NCBI RefSeq assembly: GCF_026157065.1
Contig: NZ_JANLGQ010000004.1
Span: 1 to 64,000 of the forward strand
DNA: 64,000 bases
Source: Enterococcus sp. HY326
GTDB lineage: Bacteria; Bacillota; Bacilli; Lactobacillales; Enterococcaceae
Direction of reading: 5' to 3'
Shown: positions 45,039 to 53,411 of the stretch, piece after piece
Position numbering within the stretch: the first letter of the stretch is position 1
Layout: the number at the start of each line of letters is the position of its first letter
The notes under the pieces: generated by a model
Database searches by the model: none
The model's input: the letters and a program-made list of their open reading frames with translations, nothing else
What the model was told of the DNA's origin: nothing
Position numbers and translations under genes: made by a program

Positions 45039-46415
45039 ATGAATGCTGACCCTGATAGTCAGTCGATTGTTTTTCAAATCCTTTTATTAATTGTCTTAAC
45101 CTTGATAAATGCCTTTTTAGCGGCTTCTGAAATTGCCGTGGTATCGATTAATAAAAATCGGGTGGAACAAAAGGCTGAAGAAGGCAATAAAAAATCTCAG
45201 AAATTATTAAAAATCCTAGATAATCCGACAAATTTCTTATCCACCATTCAAGTCGGTATTACACTGGTCAACATCTTGTCAGGGGCATCTCTGGCAGATA
45301 ATTTGACGTCACGTTTAGCGCCGGTTTTAGGCGGCGGCACAGCGGCCCGCAGCATCGCAAACATTATTGTTTTGGCAATTTTGACTTATGTCTCAATCGT
45401 TTTTGGAGAATTATATCCAAAACGAATTGCTTTAAACAAATCAGAAGAGGTGGCTCAATTTACCTCGGGTGTGATTCGCGTGGTGGGAATTATCGCTAAA
45501 CCCTTCGTTTGGTTGCTTTCAGCATCTACTAGTTTGTTAGCCCGCATCACCCCGATGGACTTCGATGATGAAGATTCTAAGATGACTCGGGATGAAATGC
45601 GCTACATGCTAGAAACAGAAGGCGTTTTGGACAACGACGAATTGGAAATGCTACAAGGTGTGTTCTCTTTGGATACCAAAGTGGCTCGAGAAGTTATGGT
45701 GCCTCGGACCGATGCCTTTATGCTGGACATTGAAGACGATGTCAAAGAAAATATTGAAAAAGCGTTAAATGAAAACTTTTCCCGTATTCCTCTTTATCAA
45801 GAGGATAAGGATAAGGTCATTGGTATTTTGCACACGAAAAATTTATTAAAAGCTGGTTATAGACTAGGCTTTGATAATCTTGATTTGCACAAAGTTATGC
45901 AGGAACCTTTATTTGTACCAGAAACAATTTTTATCGATGATTTACTCTATGAATTGAAGAAAACGCAAAATCAAATGGCCGTGCTTTTAGATGAATATGG
46001 CGGTGTCGTTGGTTTGGCTACTCTAGAAGACTTATTAGAAGAAATCGTTGGCGAAATCGACGATGAATCTGATGAAGTTGAAAAACTCTACGAAAAAGTC
46101 GGCGAAAAAGAATATTTGGTTCAAGGTCGCATGCTGATTGACGAATTCAATGAAGAATTTGAAACTGATTTGCATATGAGTGACGTAGATACGATGGCCG
46201 GCTATTTGATTACGGCTCTTGGAACAATTCCTGATGCCGGCGAAAAATTATCCTTTGACATCGACAATCTGACTTTAATCAGCGAGGAAATGGATGGCTC
46301 CCGCATTCGCAAATTGCGGGTCATCTTCCACGATGAAGAGGAAGAACCGACGGAACCAGAGGAAGAACGCCGCTTATTCCGTAAAGAATTTGAAGAGGAT
46401 GAACCTCGCCGTTAA
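45039..46415 (+). CDS. CNNM/CorC (HlyC) family membrane protein with CBS pair
   Basis: A 458-aa protein: DUF21/CNNM membrane domain (about 1-200, three to four helices, NAFLAASEIAVVSINKNRVEQ), two CBS motifs (about 215-335; REVMVPRTDAF and LLDEYGGVVGLATLEDLLEEIVGEI), and a CorC_HlyC domain (about 350-430). A Glu/Arg-rich tail ends it. Members move or sense Mg2+ (MpfA-like) rather than lysing cells. AGGAG before ATG. Confidence 0.92.
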   Translation: MNADPDSQSIVFQILLLIVLTLINAFLAASEIAVVSINKNRVEQKAEEGNKKSQKLLKILDNPTNFLSTIQVGITLVNILSGASLADNLTSRLAPVLGGGTAARSIANIIVLAILTYVSIVFGELYPKRIALNKSEEVAQFTSGVIRVVGIIAKPFVWLLSASTSLLARITPMDFDDEDSKMTRDEMRYMLETEGVLDNDELEMLQGVFSLDTKVAREVMVPRTDAFMLDIEDDVKENIEKALNENFSRIPLYQEDKDKVIGILHTKNLLKAGYRLGFDNLDLHKVMQEPLFVPETIFIDDLLYELKKTQNQMAVLLDEYGGVVGLATLEDLLEEIVGEIDDESDEVEKLYEKVGEKEYLVQGRMLIDEFNEEFETDLHMSDVDTMAGYLITALGTIPDAGEKLSFDIDNLTLISEEMDGSRIRKLRVIFHDEEEEPTEPEEERRLFRKEFEEDEPRR

Positions 46416-46435
46416 TTTAATTATTTTCAATTTAG

Positions 46436-46467
46436 ACATCTCAGCGAGTAGCTGGGATGTTTTTTTA
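46436..46467 (+). terminator. Terminator after the CorC-type gene
   Basis: ACATCTCAGC/GCTGGGATGT stem and T7. Confidence 0.82.
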
Positions 46468-46559
46468 ATTTCTAAGGGATTATAAAATATCAGAAGTAAC
46501 GAGCTAAGTTTAGCAAGGCTGTCGCTTCTTTTTGCCTGTGAGTCAGTTAGTGCATGTAC

Positions 46560-46631
46560 GAAAAAACTCCAGCGAGCTATTTCAAATCTTTAGACAGGAG
46601 TCTAAATTTCAAAAAGCCCCACTGGAGTTTA
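46560..46631 (-). terminator. Terminator of sdaAB-sdaAA
   Basis: On the minus strand AAACTCCAG and CTGGAGTTT enclose an inner TTTAGACTCCTGTCTAAA hairpin, followed by TTTTTTC. Confidence 0.7.
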
Positions 46632-46642
46632 ATTAATTGTTC

Positions 46643-47512
46643 TTATTCTTTTGCTAGTAATTCTTTTGTCAATCGTTGGGCTGTCGGTGTCGTTGCTAGA
46701 CCACCTTCAGCAGTTTCTTTAAAGATACTTGGCATCTGCCGGCCAACGCGATACATCGCTTCAACGACTTCATCAGGTGGAATGACACTTTCGATGCCGG
46801 CTAAAGCCATATCAGCGGAGATAAAGGCCTGCGATGAGCCCAAGGCGTTTCGCTTAACGCAGGGAACTTCAACTAGTCCAGCGACGGGATCACAGATTAA
46901 GCCCATCATATTTTTCAAAGTAATTGCCACCGCTTGAGCTGCTTGATGAGGCGTGCCACCATTAGCCTGGACCAGGGCCGCTGCCGCCATGGCACTGGCG
47001 GAACCGACTTCAGCTTGGCAGCCGCCTTCAGCCCCCGAGATGGAGGCATTATTGGCGATGACTAAACCAAAGGCGCCAGCTGTAAAAAGAAAATCAATTT
47101 GCTGGCTGCGGGATAAATTAAGGCGCTCCCGACACGCCATTAAGACACCTGGGACAACGCCAGCGCTGCCGGCAGTTGGTGTAGCGCAAATCAAACCCAT
47201 CTTGGCGTTGACTTCATTCACCGCAATTGCATTTCTAACGGCAGTCAAAATAGTTTCACCACTGAGGAAATTGCCTTCAGCCAGATAATTATTCATCTTT
47301 GTTGCATCGCCACCAGTTAAACCCGTTACCGAGGTCACACCGGCAACTCCTTCGACAATCGATTGTTCCATCACGACAAGATTTCTTTCCATTAATCCGA
47401 TGATTTCTTCTCGGCTGCGACCGCTTAGTTTAATTTCAGTTTCAATCATCAGCTCACTGATATTAGAATAATTTTGACTTTGCTCGACTAAATCTTCAAT
47501 ACTATAAAACAT
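46643..47512 (-). CDS. sdaAA: L-serine dehydratase, iron-sulfur-dependent, alpha subunit
   Basis: Deaminates L-serine to pyruvate and ammonia with a 4Fe-4S cluster; 289 aa. Cluster cysteines in LICATPTAGSAGVVPGVL (about 118), GLICDPVAGLVEVPCVKRNALG (about 205-226), and the Ser/Gly loop ASISGAEGGCQAEVGSASAM (about 157-176). It follows sdaAB by eleven bases on the same strand. RBS GGAGG-like before ATG 47512. Confidence 0.95.
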   Translation of the reverse strand: MFYSIEDLVEQSQNYSNISELMIETEIKLSGRSREEIIGLMERNLVVMEQSIVEGVAGVTSVTGLTGGDATKMNNYLAEGNFLSGETILTAVRNAIAVNEVNAKMGLICATPTAGSAGVVPGVLMACRERLNLSRSQQIDFLFTAGAFGLVIANNASISGAEGGCQAEVGSASAMAAAALVQANGGTPHQAAQAVAITLKNMMGLICDPVAGLVEVPCVKRNALGSSQAFISADMALAGIESVIPPDEVVEAMYRVGRQMPSIFKETAEGGLATTPTAQRLTKELLAKE

Positions 47513-47523
47513 GCGACTCCTCC

Positions 47524-48189
47524 TTAACCAAAATACGAGGCACTAAAAACATGCTCGAGATTTTGAATTTTGCTTAGGACTTCTTCATTACGCTCATCGG
47601 TTTCAATCACCATGATGGCCCGCTCGCCAACCGCTTCTCTAGTAACAGTCATCGTGCCAATATTGACATTGGCATCACAGAAAAGTTGGCTGACGTGAGC
47701 AATCATGCCAGGTAAATCCTGATGCACAATAATAAACGTCGGCACACCTAAAGACAGTGAGAGCTTAAAGCCATTGACCTCAGAAATCTGGATGTTGCCA
47801 CCACCAATTGAAATGCCTGTGACAGTTAAAACATGACTGCCTTTGGTCAATTTTATTTGCACCATGTTGGGATGCTCGGCCTGCTCTTGTTTAGGCACAA
47901 AGAGAACCTCCATCTCCGCTTCAAAGGCCAGCTTTAAAGAATCGCTCAACTGAGGATCATCTGGCTCCATTCCTAAAAGTCCACCCACTAAGGCAATATC
48001 GGTGCCATGTCCCCGATAGGTTTTGGCGAAAGATTCGTATAAATAAATATCAACAGAATCTGGCTGTTCTCCGAAAATTTTGCGGACGACTTTTCCGATG
48101 CGGGCAGCGCCGGCAGTATGGGAGCTACTGGGCCCAATCATAATTGGCCCAATGATATCAAAAACACTATTATATTTTAATTGTTCCAT
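47524..48189 (-). CDS. sdaAB: L-serine dehydratase, iron-sulfur-dependent, beta subunit
   Basis: Partner subunit of the serine dehydratase, 221 aa. N-terminal DIIGPIMIGPSSSHTAGAARIG (about 12-33) is the conserved beta-domain motif, and residues about 150-221 form an ACT domain (FIIVHQDLPGMIAHVSQLF) that may sense an amino acid. AAAGAGG lies before the ATG. First gene of the pair. Confidence 0.95.
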   Translation of the reverse strand: MEQLKYNSVFDIIGPIMIGPSSSHTAGAARIGKVVRKIFGEQPDSVDIYLYESFAKTYRGHGTDIALVGGLLGMEPDDPQLSDSLKLAFEAEMEVLFVPKQEQAEHPNMVQIKLTKGSHVLTVTGISIGGGNIQISEVNGFKLSLSLGVPTFIIVHQDLPGMIAHVSQLFCDANVNIGTMTVTREAVGERAIMVIETDERNEEVLSKIQNLEHVFSASYFG

Positions 48190-48241
48190 CAGACTTAACC
48201 TCTTTTTGGTTTAATAAAAATTGTGTTGTTATTCAGTTAGT

Positions 48242-48247
48242 TATTAT
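48242..48247 (-). promoter_or_regulatory. -10 element of sdaAB
   Basis: TATAAT on the minus strand, 53 nt before the sdaAB start; the -35 region is poor. The 290-nt gap to the next gene shows also a GGCGAA/TTCGCC hairpin at 48361-48383. Confidence 0.45.
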
Positions 48248-48479
48248 AACACGCCAGAACAAATCATTCGCCATTATGAAAGTTCCTTTATTGATTTGTT
48301 TAGAATTTCTCACAAAATAAAGGAAACAAGCGGAGTTTCTTTGTTTCATTCGTAGAAAAAAGGCGAATTCTTTTTTATTTCGCCGACGAAAAGACGGACA
48401 GAATGCTTGATTTTTTTCAGGCTTTCCTCCATCATAAAATGACTAACAAAACTAAATTTACTCAAAGGTTGATACGAGA

Positions 48480-49496
48480 ATGCGTTACTTTATAATGCCT
48501 CACCAAGATATTCGCTACAATTTGGCGACAGAAGAATATTTAATGAAGACCTTGCCGATTACTGAGCCGACTTTATTATTATATATCCAAAAGCCTTGTG
48601 TTATCATTGGGCGCAATCAAAATGCTTACGCTGAAATTGATTTTCAGTATTTAAAGGAACAGGGAATAACTCTGACTAGAAGAACTTCTGGCGGTGGTGC
48701 GGTTTATGATGATTTGGGCAACCTGAGCTTTAGCTTTGTGACCGCTAAAAATCGCCGCGACTTCGGTGACTATGCAGGAGCAACTGCACCAATTGTTCAG
48801 GCCTTGCAACAGATGGGGGCTAAACAAGCCGAAATAGGTGGGCGGAATGACTTGTATATTGAGGGCCTAAAATTCTCTGGTAACGCCATGTATTCAAAAG
48901 GGGAGCGAACTTATTCCCACGGCACCTTAATGTATGATGTAGATTTATCAGTGCTGGACCATGTTTTAAAAGTTGATCCAGAGAAAATCGCCTCCAAAGC
49001 CACTAAATCCGTCCGCAAAAATGTCACAAATATTAAGCCATATTTGAAAGCTGAATTTCAATTTACCGACACGGCTGATTTTCGCGATGAATTATTACGA
49101 CAAATTTTTTCAGTTAAGAATTTAGCAGAGATTGCTCAGCAGCAAATCGTCTTAACGGATGAAGATGAGGCCACCATCGAAAAACTTTTCATTGAGCGCT
49201 ATGCCAATGACCAATGGGTGTACGGTGCCGCCCCAGATTACCAAATCACCCGCAGAATCCGCTTAGCGGGAGTGGGCATTGTCGAGCTGCATTTTTCAAT
49301 TGCAGCTGGTAAAATCAGCTCCTTTGAAATCCTGGGAGATTTCTTTGGTGAAAAGGATATCCATGAGCTGACCAATGCCTTAATTGGTCAGGACTTCAAT
49401 GAAGTAGCATTAAAAAAATTTTTACAGAAAAATTCTGTGTCTGAATATATTTTTAATTTCAGCAATCAAGATTTTTTGGATTTACTATTTCAGTGA
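48480..49496 (+). CDS. lplA2: Second lipoate--protein ligase
   Basis: Paralogue of the ligase at 29147, 338 aa. The same core motifs occur: RRTSGGGAVYDDLGNLSFSF (about 73-92; Asp replaces the His of VYHD), GGRNDLYIEGLKFSGNAM (about 120-137), and a C-terminal accessory domain. Enterococci often carry two ligases, which may differ in target or lipoyl source. ATG 48480 has AAAGG at a rather long distance. Stop is TGA. Confidence 0.92.
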   Translation: MRYFIMPHQDIRYNLATEEYLMKTLPITEPTLLLYIQKPCVIIGRNQNAYAEIDFQYLKEQGITLTRRTSGGGAVYDDLGNLSFSFVTAKNRRDFGDYAGATAPIVQALQQMGAKQAEIGGRNDLYIEGLKFSGNAMYSKGERTYSHGTLMYDVDLSVLDHVLKVDPEKIASKATKSVRKNVTNIKPYLKAEFQFTDTADFRDELLRQIFSVKNLAEIAQQQIVLTDEDEATIEKLFIERYANDQWVYGAAPDYQITRRIRLAGVGIVELHFSIAAGKISSFEILGDFFGEKDIHELTNALIGQDFNEVALKKFLQKNSVSEYIFNFSNQDFLDLLFQ

Positions 49497-49564
49497 GCTT
49501 AGTAGAAAACTCAGTTTATTCCTAGTTAAGTTAAACAACTCAAATTTTATTTTCCTAGACTGAG

Positions 49565-49767
49565 AAGTTTTGATAGAAAAAATTTGATAGCTGTCAGCTG
49601 AGGTAAGCTCGGGAATTCATAATTTATCAGTAAAGCCAAATTACGAAGAACATAATTTTTTTAGCAAACAAAAAATGTTTATCACTTATTTGTAAATTAT
49701 TCTGGCACTGATAAAACACTTCACAAAAATTAGTTAAGATGCAGACAAAAAATTTCTATCACAAATT
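49565..49767. repeat. Intergenic inverted-repeat element, copy F
   Basis: Left arm AAGTTTTGATAGAAAAAATT (49565-49584) and right arm, other strand, AATTTGTGATAGAAATTTTT agree at about 16 of 21 positions. The enclosed 160 nt has no gene. It lies between lplA2 and the prfC promoter. The most degenerate copy. Confidence 0.5.
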
Positions 49768-49837
49768 AACGAGCTTTTCAAAATCTCCCTAAATTTTGCC
49801 AAAAGTTTTCTGCTGGTAAAATTTAACGGGGATTTTT

Positions 49838-49866
49838 TTGAATTGCGTCTGCTATCATGCTATACT
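49838..49866 (+). promoter_or_regulatory. prfC promoter
   Basis: TTGAAT at 49838-49843, 17-bp spacer, TATACT at 49861-49866 with an extended TGC. Confidence 0.65.
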
Positions 49867-49943
49867 AGGTGAGTTGAAAAAGACTGACTGACAGGGATTT
49901 CTCTGTGGCAAAAGATAAATTTAAGATTTTAAAGGAGAACAAA

Positions 49944-51521
49944 ATGAACAACCCTAATTTAGTTTCTGAGGTCAAGCGCCGCCGGACCTTTGCAATTATT
50001 TCTCACCCGGATGCCGGGAAAACAACAATTACTGAGCAGCTGCTGCTTTTTGGTGGTGCTATCCGCCAAGCAGGGACCGTCAAAGGAAAAAAGACCGGTA
50101 ACTTTGCGAAATCAGACTGGATGGACATTGAAAAACAACGGGGAATTTCTGTAACGAGTTCCGTGATGCAGTTTGATTATGAAGGCAAACGAATTAATAT
50201 TTTGGACACTCCAGGGCATGAAGATTTTTCTGAGGATACTTATCGGACTTTAATGGCCGTCGATAGTGCCGTGATGGTAATTGATAGCGCCAAAGGGATT
50301 GAAGCCCAAACGAAAAAACTCTTTCAAGTAGTTAAACGTCGGGGTATTCCGATTTTTACCTTTATCAATAAATTGGACCGAGATGGCCGTGAGCCATTGG
50401 ATTTATTAGAAGAGTTAGAAGAATTGTTAAACATTGAATCTTACCCAATGAACTGGCCGATTGGGATGGGAAAAGGTTTAGCTGGCTTATATGATGTGTA
50501 TAACAAACGCGTTGAATTGTATCGCCCGGAAAACTACGGCGGCGAACGCTTGATTCCTTTAGTCGATGGAGATATTCCTGCTGACAATCCATTACACGCT
50601 GATAGTGTTTATAAGCAGGTTTTAGAGGAAATCGAACTATTGCAGGAAGCTGGCGATGAATTTTCACCGGAAAAAATTGCAAAAGGCGATCAGACACCTG
50701 TCTTCTTCGGCTCAGCCTTAACCAATTTTGGTGTACAAACCTTTTTAGAAACGTTTTTACAATTCGCTCCAGAGCCCCACGCCCATAAAACGGTGGAAGG
50801 GGAAGAGGTTAGCCCCTTTGAAGAAGAATTTTCCGGCTTCGTCTTTAAAATTCAAGCCAATATGAATCCAGCCCACCGTGATCGGATTGCCTTTTTGCGT
50901 ATTTGCTCAGGCACCTTTGAACGGGGCATGGATGTTAATTTGGAAAGAACCAACAAAAAATTAAAACTTAGCAACGTCACCCAATTTATGGCAGATGCTA
51001 GAGAAAATGTTGAAGAAGCGGTGGCTGGTGATATTATCGGGATTTATGATACTGGAAATTATCAAATCGGTGACACGCTGTATGAAGGTAAATTGAAAGT
51101 TGCCTATGAAGAATTGCCGTCATTTACGCCAGAGCTTTTCATGAAGGTCACAGCTAAAAATGTCATGAAGCAAAAATCCTTCCATAAAGGTATTAATCAG
51201 CTGGTGCAAGAAGGGGCGGTTCAGCTATACAAAACTTACCTTTCTGATGAATACATTATCGGTGCAGTCGGCCAATTGCAGTTTGAAGTCTTCCAACACC
51301 GGATGCTAAATGAATACAATGCCGAAGTTATTATGACGCCGATGGGCAATAAAATCGCCCGCTGGATTGATCCAAAAGATTTAGATGAAAAAATGAGCTC
51401 GAGTCGTAATATTTTAGCAAAAGATCGTTTCGACCAACCGCTATTTTTATTTGAAAACCAATTTGCTGAACGCTGGTTTGCTGATAAATATCCCGAGGTT
51501 GAATTGAAAAGCTTGATGTAA
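49944..51521 (+). CDS. prfC: Peptide chain release factor 3
   Basis: GTPase that recycles RF1/RF2 from the ribosome; 525 aa. G1 SHPDAGKTT, the switch region [12 protein letters not shown]3 [16 protein letters not shown]4 NKLDRDG, then domain II and the RF3-specific C-terminal domain ([16 protein letters not shown]). ATG 49944 follows AAAGGAG; an upstream in-frame GTG (49905) lacks a binding site. Single gene with its own terminator. Confidence 0.96.
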   Translation: MNNPNLVSEVKRRRTFAIISHPDAGKTTITEQLLLFGGAIRQAGTVKGKKTGNFAKSDWMDIEKQRGISVTSSVMQFDYEGKRINILDTPGHEDFSEDTYRTLMAVDSAVMVIDSAKGIEAQTKKLFQVVKRRGIPIFTFINKLDRDGREPLDLLEELEELLNIESYPMNWPIGMGKGLAGLYDVYNKRVELYRPENYGGERLIPLVDGDIPADNPLHADSVYKQVLEEIELLQEAGDEFSPEKIAKGDQTPVFFGSALTNFGVQTFLETFLQFAPEPHAHKTVEGEEVSPFEEEFSGFVFKIQANMNPAHRDRIAFLRICSGTFERGMDVNLERTNKKLKLSNVTQFMADARENVEEAVAGDIIGIYDTGNYQIGDTLYEGKLKVAYEELPSFTPELFMKVTAKNVMKQKSFHKGINQLVQEGAVQLYKTYLSDEYIIGAVGQLQFEVFQHRMLNEYNAEVIMTPMGNKIARWIDPKDLDEKMSSSRNILAKDRFDQPLFLFENQFAERWFADKYPEVELKSLM

Positions 51522-51543
51522 TCACTTTTTGAAATTAAATAAC

Positions 51544-51588
51544 AGAGTCCAAAGCTGTTTTTTCACGACAGCTTTGGACTCTTTTTTT
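51544..51588 (+). terminator. Terminator after prfC
   Basis: Perfect AGAGTCCAAAGCTGT/ACAGCTTTGGACTCT 15-bp stem and T7. Confidence 0.93.
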
Positions 51589-51713
51589 GCCTTTAGGAAG
51601 CTTGTATAATATAGGTGACATCAATTTCTGATAAATAGCTACTCTCAGCCGCACAAATACTTCTTATTTTTCTTAAAGCCCGCCACTCAACCTAGTCGAA
51701 ATGGGGGATTAAT

Positions 51714-52853
51714 TTGAAAAAAACAACGCGAAAATTTATCCAGCAATTTACAATTCTCTTTTTATTTTTTGTGGGAGCCTTGGTGATGCTCTATCCATTT
51801 TATAGCGATGCCTTGAGCAATATGCTGGATCAAGTCCGCATTTCACAATATCAAAAAGCAATCACAAAAGAAGAAATCGCCCAGCGTCTCGCCCGCTTAA
51901 AAGAAGCGGCGAAAAAGCAGCAAGAAACCAGTGACCCATTTTCTCGACTGAGTAATGAGCTTGAAGGGACAGTCTATGAAGATCATTTGCTGGGGACTTT
52001 AAATATTCCTGCCCTATCGGTGGAGATGCCAATTTTTGATCAGACTGCCGAGACACTTTTAGAAATGGGGGCGACTGTTGTCGGTGGAACGGACATGCCA
52101 GTTGGCGGTGAGGGCACGCATTCTGTTTTAGCGGCCCATCGAGGATTGCCGCAAAAAAAATTGTTTACCGATTTACCGGATTTAAAAGAGGGAAACATTT
52201 TTGTGCTGACTATTTTCGGTGAAAAGCTCGCCTATCAAGTTGACCAAATTACTGTCGTGTTGCCAGATCAAATTGAAGTTTTGGCAGCCCAACCAGGAGA
52301 AGATCTGGTCACGCTTTTAACCTGCACACCTTATATGGTTAATTCCCATCGGTTATTAGTCCGAGGGCATCGTGTTCCATACACTGAAGCCGTCGCCGCT
52401 ACTGTGACAAGCGGCAACCAAAACCGATTACTGCGACAATGGTTGATTATCGGTGGTTCGATTAGTTTAGTTGCAGGGATTTTTAGTTTACTTTTCAAAA
52501 TTATTCGGGCTTGGCGTCGACGCAAAGAGGAAGTGTTCATCAGTTTTTTACTGGAGGATGCCACCGGTCAACCACTGGAAAACCGCAGCTTTAGTGTCTG
52601 GGATAAAAAAGGCCGGCGTCATCTGCAACGAAAAGGCCAGCCAATCGTCAGCAAAACCAATCAAAAAGGTGAGCTAGAATTTATTGGTCTACCTAAAGAT
52701 TTTTATCAAATAAAGAGTGAAGAAGAGCCGAAAATACTTTTAAAAATTAAACCACAGAAAAAGACTAAAGCCGACTACTTAGTTCAGTTAGGTAGACATT
52801 CTAAAGGTAAAATAGTGCGCCATGACAACGGCCAGACAGCTGTAATTTTGTAA
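51714..52853 (+). CDS. srtC: Class C (pilin-polymerising) sortase with C-terminal extension
   Basis: Transpeptidase that links pilins; 379 aa. N-terminal transmembrane helix (about 11-29), lid motif DPF (74-76), catalytic His142 in AAHRG, Cys204 in LLTCTPY and Arg213 in SHRLLVRG, and a second transmembrane helix (about 243-264) followed by RAWRRRK. All catalytic residues are intact. Unlike the usual 280-300 aa enzymes, about 110 residues follow the second helix; their pattern (GQPLENRSFSVWDKKG, then TNQKGELEFIGLP) recalls a Cna_B-type beta domain, on the predicted cytosolic side. TTG start after GGGGGAT. It precedes the pilus operon, apart from terminators. Confidence 0.9.
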   Translation: MKKTTRKFIQQFTILFLFFVGALVMLYPFYSDALSNMLDQVRISQYQKAITKEEIAQRLARLKEAAKKQQETSDPFSRLSNELEGTVYEDHLLGTLNIPALSVEMPIFDQTAETLLEMGATVVGGTDMPVGGEGTHSVLAAHRGLPQKKLFTDLPDLKEGNIFVLTIFGEKLAYQVDQITVVLPDQIEVLAAQPGEDLVTLLTCTPYMVNSHRLLVRGHRVPYTEAVAATVTSGNQNRLLRQWLIIGGSISLVAGIFSLLFKIIRAWRRRKEEVFISFLLEDATGQPLENRSFSVWDKKGRRHLQRKGQPIVSKTNQKGELEFIGLPKDFYQIKSEEEPKILLKIKPQKKTKADYLVQLGRHSKGKIVRHDNGQTAVIL

Positions 52854-52885
52854 AAGTTGTCGTGCTTGTGCAAACAACTTTTTTG
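52852..52885 (+). terminator. Terminator after srtC
   Basis: AAAAGTTGT and ACAACTTTT arms with a T-run, overlapping the srtC stop. Confidence 0.75.
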
Positions 52886-52932
52886 TAAAATGTTTTTATA
52901 TAAAAACGAATCCGTAATTTTTGTCAAAATCC

Positions 52933-52980
52933 GACCTTCATATTTTTCTTGATTATTGAAAAATATGAAGGTCATTTTTT
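52933..52980. terminator. Second, strong terminator before the pilus operon
   Basis: Perfect 16-bp stem GACCTTCATATTTTTC/GAAAAATATGAAGGTC, then T6. With the previous hairpin it isolates srtC from the pilin genes. Confidence 0.9.
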
Positions 52981-53116
52981 GTTGTTTAATTAATTTAAAA
53001 TCATTAATTTATCAGTGATATTAACTTATTTTATTAGCTTGTTATTGTAATGAATCTCGTTTTTAATAATTAAATTAGACAAATCTGAGTAAATGACAAA
53101 GTCGTTATATTTTAAG

Positions 53117-53152
53117 TTTTTTGACCAATGAACATCAGAGAAAGTCAAAAAA
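53117..53152. promoter_or_regulatory. Inverted repeat upstream of the pilus promoter
   Basis: TTTTTTGAC (53117-53125) and GTCAAAAAA (53144-53152) with 18 bases between, in very AT-rich DNA. Its centre is about 50 bp before the -10 element, a usual activator position; the nearby Mga/EbpR-type regulator is a candidate ligand by inference. Confidence 0.4.
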
Positions 53153-53182
53153 AGCGATTATATTACGTTTTCTTGGAGATGG

Positions 53183-53188
53183 TATAGT
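53183..53188 (+). promoter_or_regulatory. -10 element of the pilus operon
   Basis: TATAGT with an extended TGG in front; the -35 is weak, which fits an activator-dependent promoter. About 70 nt before the small ORF. Confidence 0.5.
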
Positions 53189-53258
53189 TAGCGCTCTCAT
53201 TTTACTATTAGCTTGTGGAACAAATCGATTTTGTGAAACCGAGCGGAGGTAAGGTTTT

Positions 53259-53411
53259 ATGCAAGTTGGGAGGGCAATCAGGATGCGTTGCAAAAAAGAA
53301 GGCTTTCACAAAAAAGGGACACACGAATTTTGTGAAGCTGCAAGGTATTGGAAAACGGATTACGAAGGCCAAGTAACACGTTTTCTAGATTGGAAGTGGG
53401 TGATTAAATGA
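53259..53411 (+). CDS. Small basic ORF (50 aa) overlapping the tip pilin start
   Basis: ATG 53259 has an excellent GGAGG eight bases upstream. The product is rich in Lys, Arg and aromatics (MQVGRAIRMRCKKEGFHKKG, then ending RFLDWKWVIK) with two Cys and no signal peptide. Its TGA overlaps the pilin ATG (ATGA), while the pilin itself has only a weak binding site, so translation of this frame may drive pilin translation. I recognise no family; a leader peptide is one option. Confidence 0.6.
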   Translation: MQVGRAIRMRCKKEGFHKKGTHEFCEAARYWKTDYEGQVTRFLDWKWVIK

